Shown here: positions 6,004-7,836 of the stretch, in pieces
How the letters are laid out: each line of letters opens with the position of its first letter
Numbering within the stretch: the first letter of the stretch is position 1
Source of the DNA: Syntrophomonas sp. UBA5314
Lineage (GTDB): Bacteria; Bacillota; Syntrophomonadia; Syntrophomonadales; Syntrophomonadaceae
DNA length: 7,836 bases
NCBI GenBank assembly: GCA_002410325.1
Contig: DHRK01000002.1
Coordinates: 83,311 to 91,146 of the forward strand
Reading direction: 5' to 3'
Translations under genes and position numbers: made by a program
The notes under the pieces: model-generated
Seen by the model: only the letters and a program-made list of their open reading frames with translations
Databases searched by the model: none
Told to the model about the DNA's origin: nothing

Positions 6004-7185
6004 TTAGATCGATTCTACAATGAAAGCGACGCCAGGCCCTCCACTCGCACACAACGAGGCACAGCCATAACGTACGCCACGACGTTTCATTTCATTAATC
6101 AAAGTAATGATCAGACGACAACCAGTTGCTCCAACCGGATGCCCGAGAGAGATTCCGGAGCCCACACCATTTAGTATTTCCAGATCTATTTTAAGTTCCC
6201 TATTTACACCTAGAACCTGGGCGGCAAAAGCTTCATTAAATTCCCAATAGTCAATATCACTCTGCTGCATACCCGCGTACTTTAATGCCTTACGCACAGC
6301 TGGAACAACACCCATTCCCATTATCTTAGGATCGACGCCCCCCGATGCTGAAGAAATCACACGAACTAAAGGTTTTATATCAAGTTCCTTGGCTTTATCG
6401 GCAGACATCATGATCATAGCAGAAGCGGCGTCATTAAGGCCGGAAGCGTTCCCCGCAGTTACGGTACCGCCTTTTTTGAAAGCCGGTTTGAGTTGAGCAA
6501 GAGATTCGATAGTTGTATCGGCTTTAACGTGTTCATCGGTATCAAAAATCCGTATACCCTTCCTGGTTTTGATTTCTACCGGAATAATTTCATCTTTGAA
6601 CCAGCCATTTTCAATCGCTTTACTCGCTCTTTGATGGCTTAGATATGCATACTCATCCTGCTCTTCTCTGCTAATGTTATACATTTCAGCAATATTCTCA
6701 GCAGTAACGCCCATATGATATCCATTCCAAGGGCATATCAAGCCGCTAGTCATCATCGAATCCAGGATTTGCTCTCCATGCCCTAAACGATATCCACTCC
6801 GCGCTTTGTTAAGAACGTAAGGCGCATTAGTCATGCTCTCAGTTCCAATAACAGCACCAACTTCAACCTTGCCCAACATAATTTCATGGGTAAGAATTTC
6901 GGCAGCTCTCATTGAAGCAGGACACTGTTGGTGTACTGTTGCAGCATACGATTCGACTTTACAGCCCGAATTTAAAGAAATTAGCCGGGCAATGTTTCCC
7001 GGTACTCCCGCCTGACAAGTATGTCCCGCCACAATTGACTCAATTATCTCCGGTCCAATTCCTGCTTTATCTAAGGCTCCCTTAAAAGCTATCATCCCAA
7101 TATCAATAGCTCCCAGGTCCTTCATGGATCCGAAAAAATCTCCAATTGGCGTTCTTGCTCCGCTTACAATTACGACTTCTTTCAT
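6004..7185 (-). CDS. Thiolase (acetyl-CoA C-acetyltransferase family) with variant active-site loops
   Basis: A 393-residue thiolase of normal length that should catalyse reversible condensation or cleavage of acyl-CoA and acetyl-CoA. The catalytic set is present: nucleophile Cys88, Asn317 in NEAF (317-320), His349 in GHPVGATG, and Cys379. TVTAGNASGLND (241-252) is typical. Two loops depart from the usual sequence. The nucleophile loop reads QQCPASMRA instead of the common CGSG, and the end motif reads LCASGGPG instead of CIGGGQG, so the second glycine of CxG is Ser381. S343 also replaces a usual glycine in the NxNGG loop. These changes suggest a distinct subfamily, possibly with another substrate, rather than a standard acetoacetyl-CoA thiolase. 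The start at 7185 has AAAGGAG eight bases upstream. Transcription is probably from the -24/-12 promoter just upstream and controlled by the activator encoded next downstream. No other beta-oxidation gene is in the window. Confidence 0.92.
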   Translation of the reverse strand: MKEVVIVSGARTPIGDFFGSMKDLGAIDIGMIAFKGALDKAGIGPEIIESIVAGHTCQAGVPGNIARLISLNSGCKVESYAATVHQQCPASMRAAEILTHEIMLGKVEVGAVIGTESMTNAPYVLNKARSGYRLGHGEQILDSMMTSGLICPWNGYHMGVTAENIAEMYNISREEQDEYAYLSHQRASKAIENGWFKDEIIPVEIKTRKGIRIFDTDEHVKADTTIESLAQLKPAFKKGGTVTAGNASGLNDAASAMIMMSADKAKELDIKPLVRVISSASGGVDPKIMGMGVVPAVRKALKYAGMQQSDIDYWEFNEAFAAQVLGVNRELKIDLEILNGVGSGISLGHPVGATGCRLIITLINEMKRRGVRYGCASLCASGGPGVAFIVESI

Positions 7186-7226
7186 AATTTATACTCCTTT
7201 CGTTTTGTAGATTAAACTGTATCAAG

Positions 7227-7242
7227 TGCAACATCTGTGCCA
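7227..7242 (-). promoter_or_regulatory. Sigma-54 (-24/-12) promoter for the thiolase
   Basis: The minus strand reads TGGCACAGATGTTGCA, an exact TGGCAC-N5-TTGCA. GG is at 7241-7240 and GC at 7229-7228. Transcription should start near 7216, about 30 bases before the ATG at 7185 and ahead of the AAAGGAG ribosome binding site. Confidence 0.87.
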
Positions 7243-7362
7243 TTTAATATTTAATGTTTTGAAAAATAGAAAAATACAACGTTGGCTAGGTCCGTGAATC
7301 GTAAAGAAGCTTATTAATATAAAAAATCCGAGTATGATTTTCACCTCAGAATTAACCACTTT

Positions 7363-7371
7363 TGATATAAT
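7363..7371 (+). promoter_or_regulatory. Possible extended -10 promoter facing right
   Basis: TGATATAAT is an exact extended -10 element (TGnTATAAT) on the plus strand. No good -35 is present at 17-18 bp, which extended -10 promoters can tolerate. Transcription would begin near 7378, at the left edge of the long inverted repeat, and run toward the small genes at 7548 and 7655. A single A+T-rich match like this can occur by chance. Confidence 0.35.
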
Positions 7372-7378
7372 GACGTTA

Positions 7379-7418
7379 CAAATGGGACAGTTGTGTCTTA
7401 TCCCCACTGTCCCATTTG
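7379..7418. repeat. 13-bp perfect inverted repeat upstream of the thiolase promoter
   Basis: CAAATGGGACAGT (7379-7391) and its exact complement ACTGTCCCATTTG (7406-7418) flank a 14-base spacer. The centre is about 170 bp upstream of the -12 element of the thiolase promoter, a usual enhancer distance for sigma-54 activators, so it is a good candidate binding site. No U-run follows on either strand, which argues against a terminator. Alternatively it could be a REP-like palindrome of the GGGACA type associated with IS200-like transposases, or a 5' hairpin on a rightward transcript. The stretch 7243-7547 contains no protein gene that I can support. Confidence 0.65.
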
Positions 7419-7547
7419 CATCATAACTATTTAAATGTTATTTTAAGGAATAGTTTTCAATAATACCCTTTAAATGCCTAACCTGAACAACTTAAAAAGC
7501 TCAAACATCATTTCTCATTTAATAATAAACAGAAGGAGACCACCACT

Positions 7548-7655
7548 TTGCCTTTGCATTGTATTCGACACTTCTTTGATAAAGGCTATAGCTACAATAA
7601 ATTTATTACCACAGATAAGGGGTTAGGGAGTAGTTTTGAGAGGAAGTGCGTTTAA
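7548..7655 (+). CDS. Possible 35-residue leader ORF coupled to the next gene
   Basis: A TTG start at 7548 has AAGGAG nine bases upstream (7533-7538). The frame encodes a 35-residue product (begins MPLHCIRHFF, ends FERKCV). Its TAA overlaps the ATG of the following membrane protein by one base (TAATG), an arrangement that usually gives translational coupling. I do not recognise the peptide. It has no membrane segment. It could be a real small protein or a leader that sets translation of the next gene; the rare start codon keeps confidence modest. Confidence 0.4.
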   Translation: MPLHCIRHFFDKGYSYNKFITTDKGLGSSFERKCV

Positions 7656-7836
7656 TGTCAATTTTAACAATGCTTTTAATGATAGTCGGGTTTTTGGGAT
7701 TATTTACTGTCATAGCCTTGGTTTCCGCCAATAATAATCTTAAACTCGAATTCAGTGATCGCACAATTGAAATATTAGTCGTCCTCTCTTTTGCCTTGTG
7801 TATGATAGGATTTGCATTGGATTTAATATGGTCTAG
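7655..7836 (+). CDS. Small membrane protein, unrecognised (partial at right edge)
   Basis: The frame opens with ATG at 7655 and continues off the window after 60 codons. GAGGAAG upstream (7640-7646) gives a ribosome binding site with about eight bases of spacing. The visible product begins MSILTMLLMIVGFLGLFTVI and has two hydrophobic stretches, about residues 3-23 and 42-59. A short polar segment (NNNLKLEFSDRT) lies between them, consistent with two transmembrane helices. I do not recognise the family from this part. It is divergent from the thiolase gene and starts about 410 bases from the thiolase promoter. Confidence 0.65.
   Translation, partial: MSILTMLLMIVGFLGLFTVIALVSANNNLKLEFSDRTIEILVVLSFALCMIGFALDLIWS

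Noticed and set aside
7222..7407. Minus-strand 61-codon frame upstream of the thiolase
   Set aside because: It spans the sigma-54 promoter and half of the palindrome, has no ribosome binding site and shows no protein-like character.

Overview
The window looks like a piece of an anaerobic Firmicutes (Clostridia, perhaps Peptococcaceae-like) chromosome. The signs are an Rnf complex gene, two MvhD/FlpD-type electron carriers, an AcoR-like sigma-54 activator, a thiolase, strong GGAGG ribosome binding sites and a low-GC right-hand three quarters. This assignment is inference from gene content. Nearly all genes are on the minus strand, so transcription runs right to left.

Layout in transcription order. 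At the right edge, on the plus strand, are a small possible leader ORF (7548-7655) and the start of a small membrane protein (from 7655) that leaves the window. On the minus strand, a thiolase (7185-6004) has a consensus -24/-12 promoter and lies between two long inverted repeats. Next is a GAF-PAS-AAA+-Fis sigma-54 activator (5771-3774), with a possible CcpA cre site in front of it. An NAD kinase (3549-2746) and an unrecognised 58-residue protein (2608-2432) follow, and each also has its own -24/-12 promoter. The last block is two tandem MvhD-like genes (2259-1771 and 1796-1374), rnfC (1348-32) and the first codons of the next gene, probably rnfD (31-1).

The main observation is that three good sigma-54 promoters sit in about 4.6 kb, in front of the thiolase, the NAD kinase and the 58-residue gene, with one sigma-54 activator encoded among them. 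I see no clear intrinsic terminator between the 58-residue gene and the MvhD-Rnf block. The same promoter could therefore also feed the Rnf operon. This suggests a local regulon joining acyl-CoA metabolism (thiolase), NADP supply (NAD kinase) and ferredoxin/NAD energy conservation (MvhD-Rnf).

Just upstream of the first MvhD gene is a frameshifted remnant of what reads as the C-terminal [4Fe-4S] motif of an HdrA protein. HdrA is the usual partner of MvhD, so the block appears to have lost its hdrA. The rnfC end is visibly more GC-rich than the rest, with the MvhD genes in between, which suggests a compositional junction. I found no tRNA, rRNA, CRISPR array or transposase gene.
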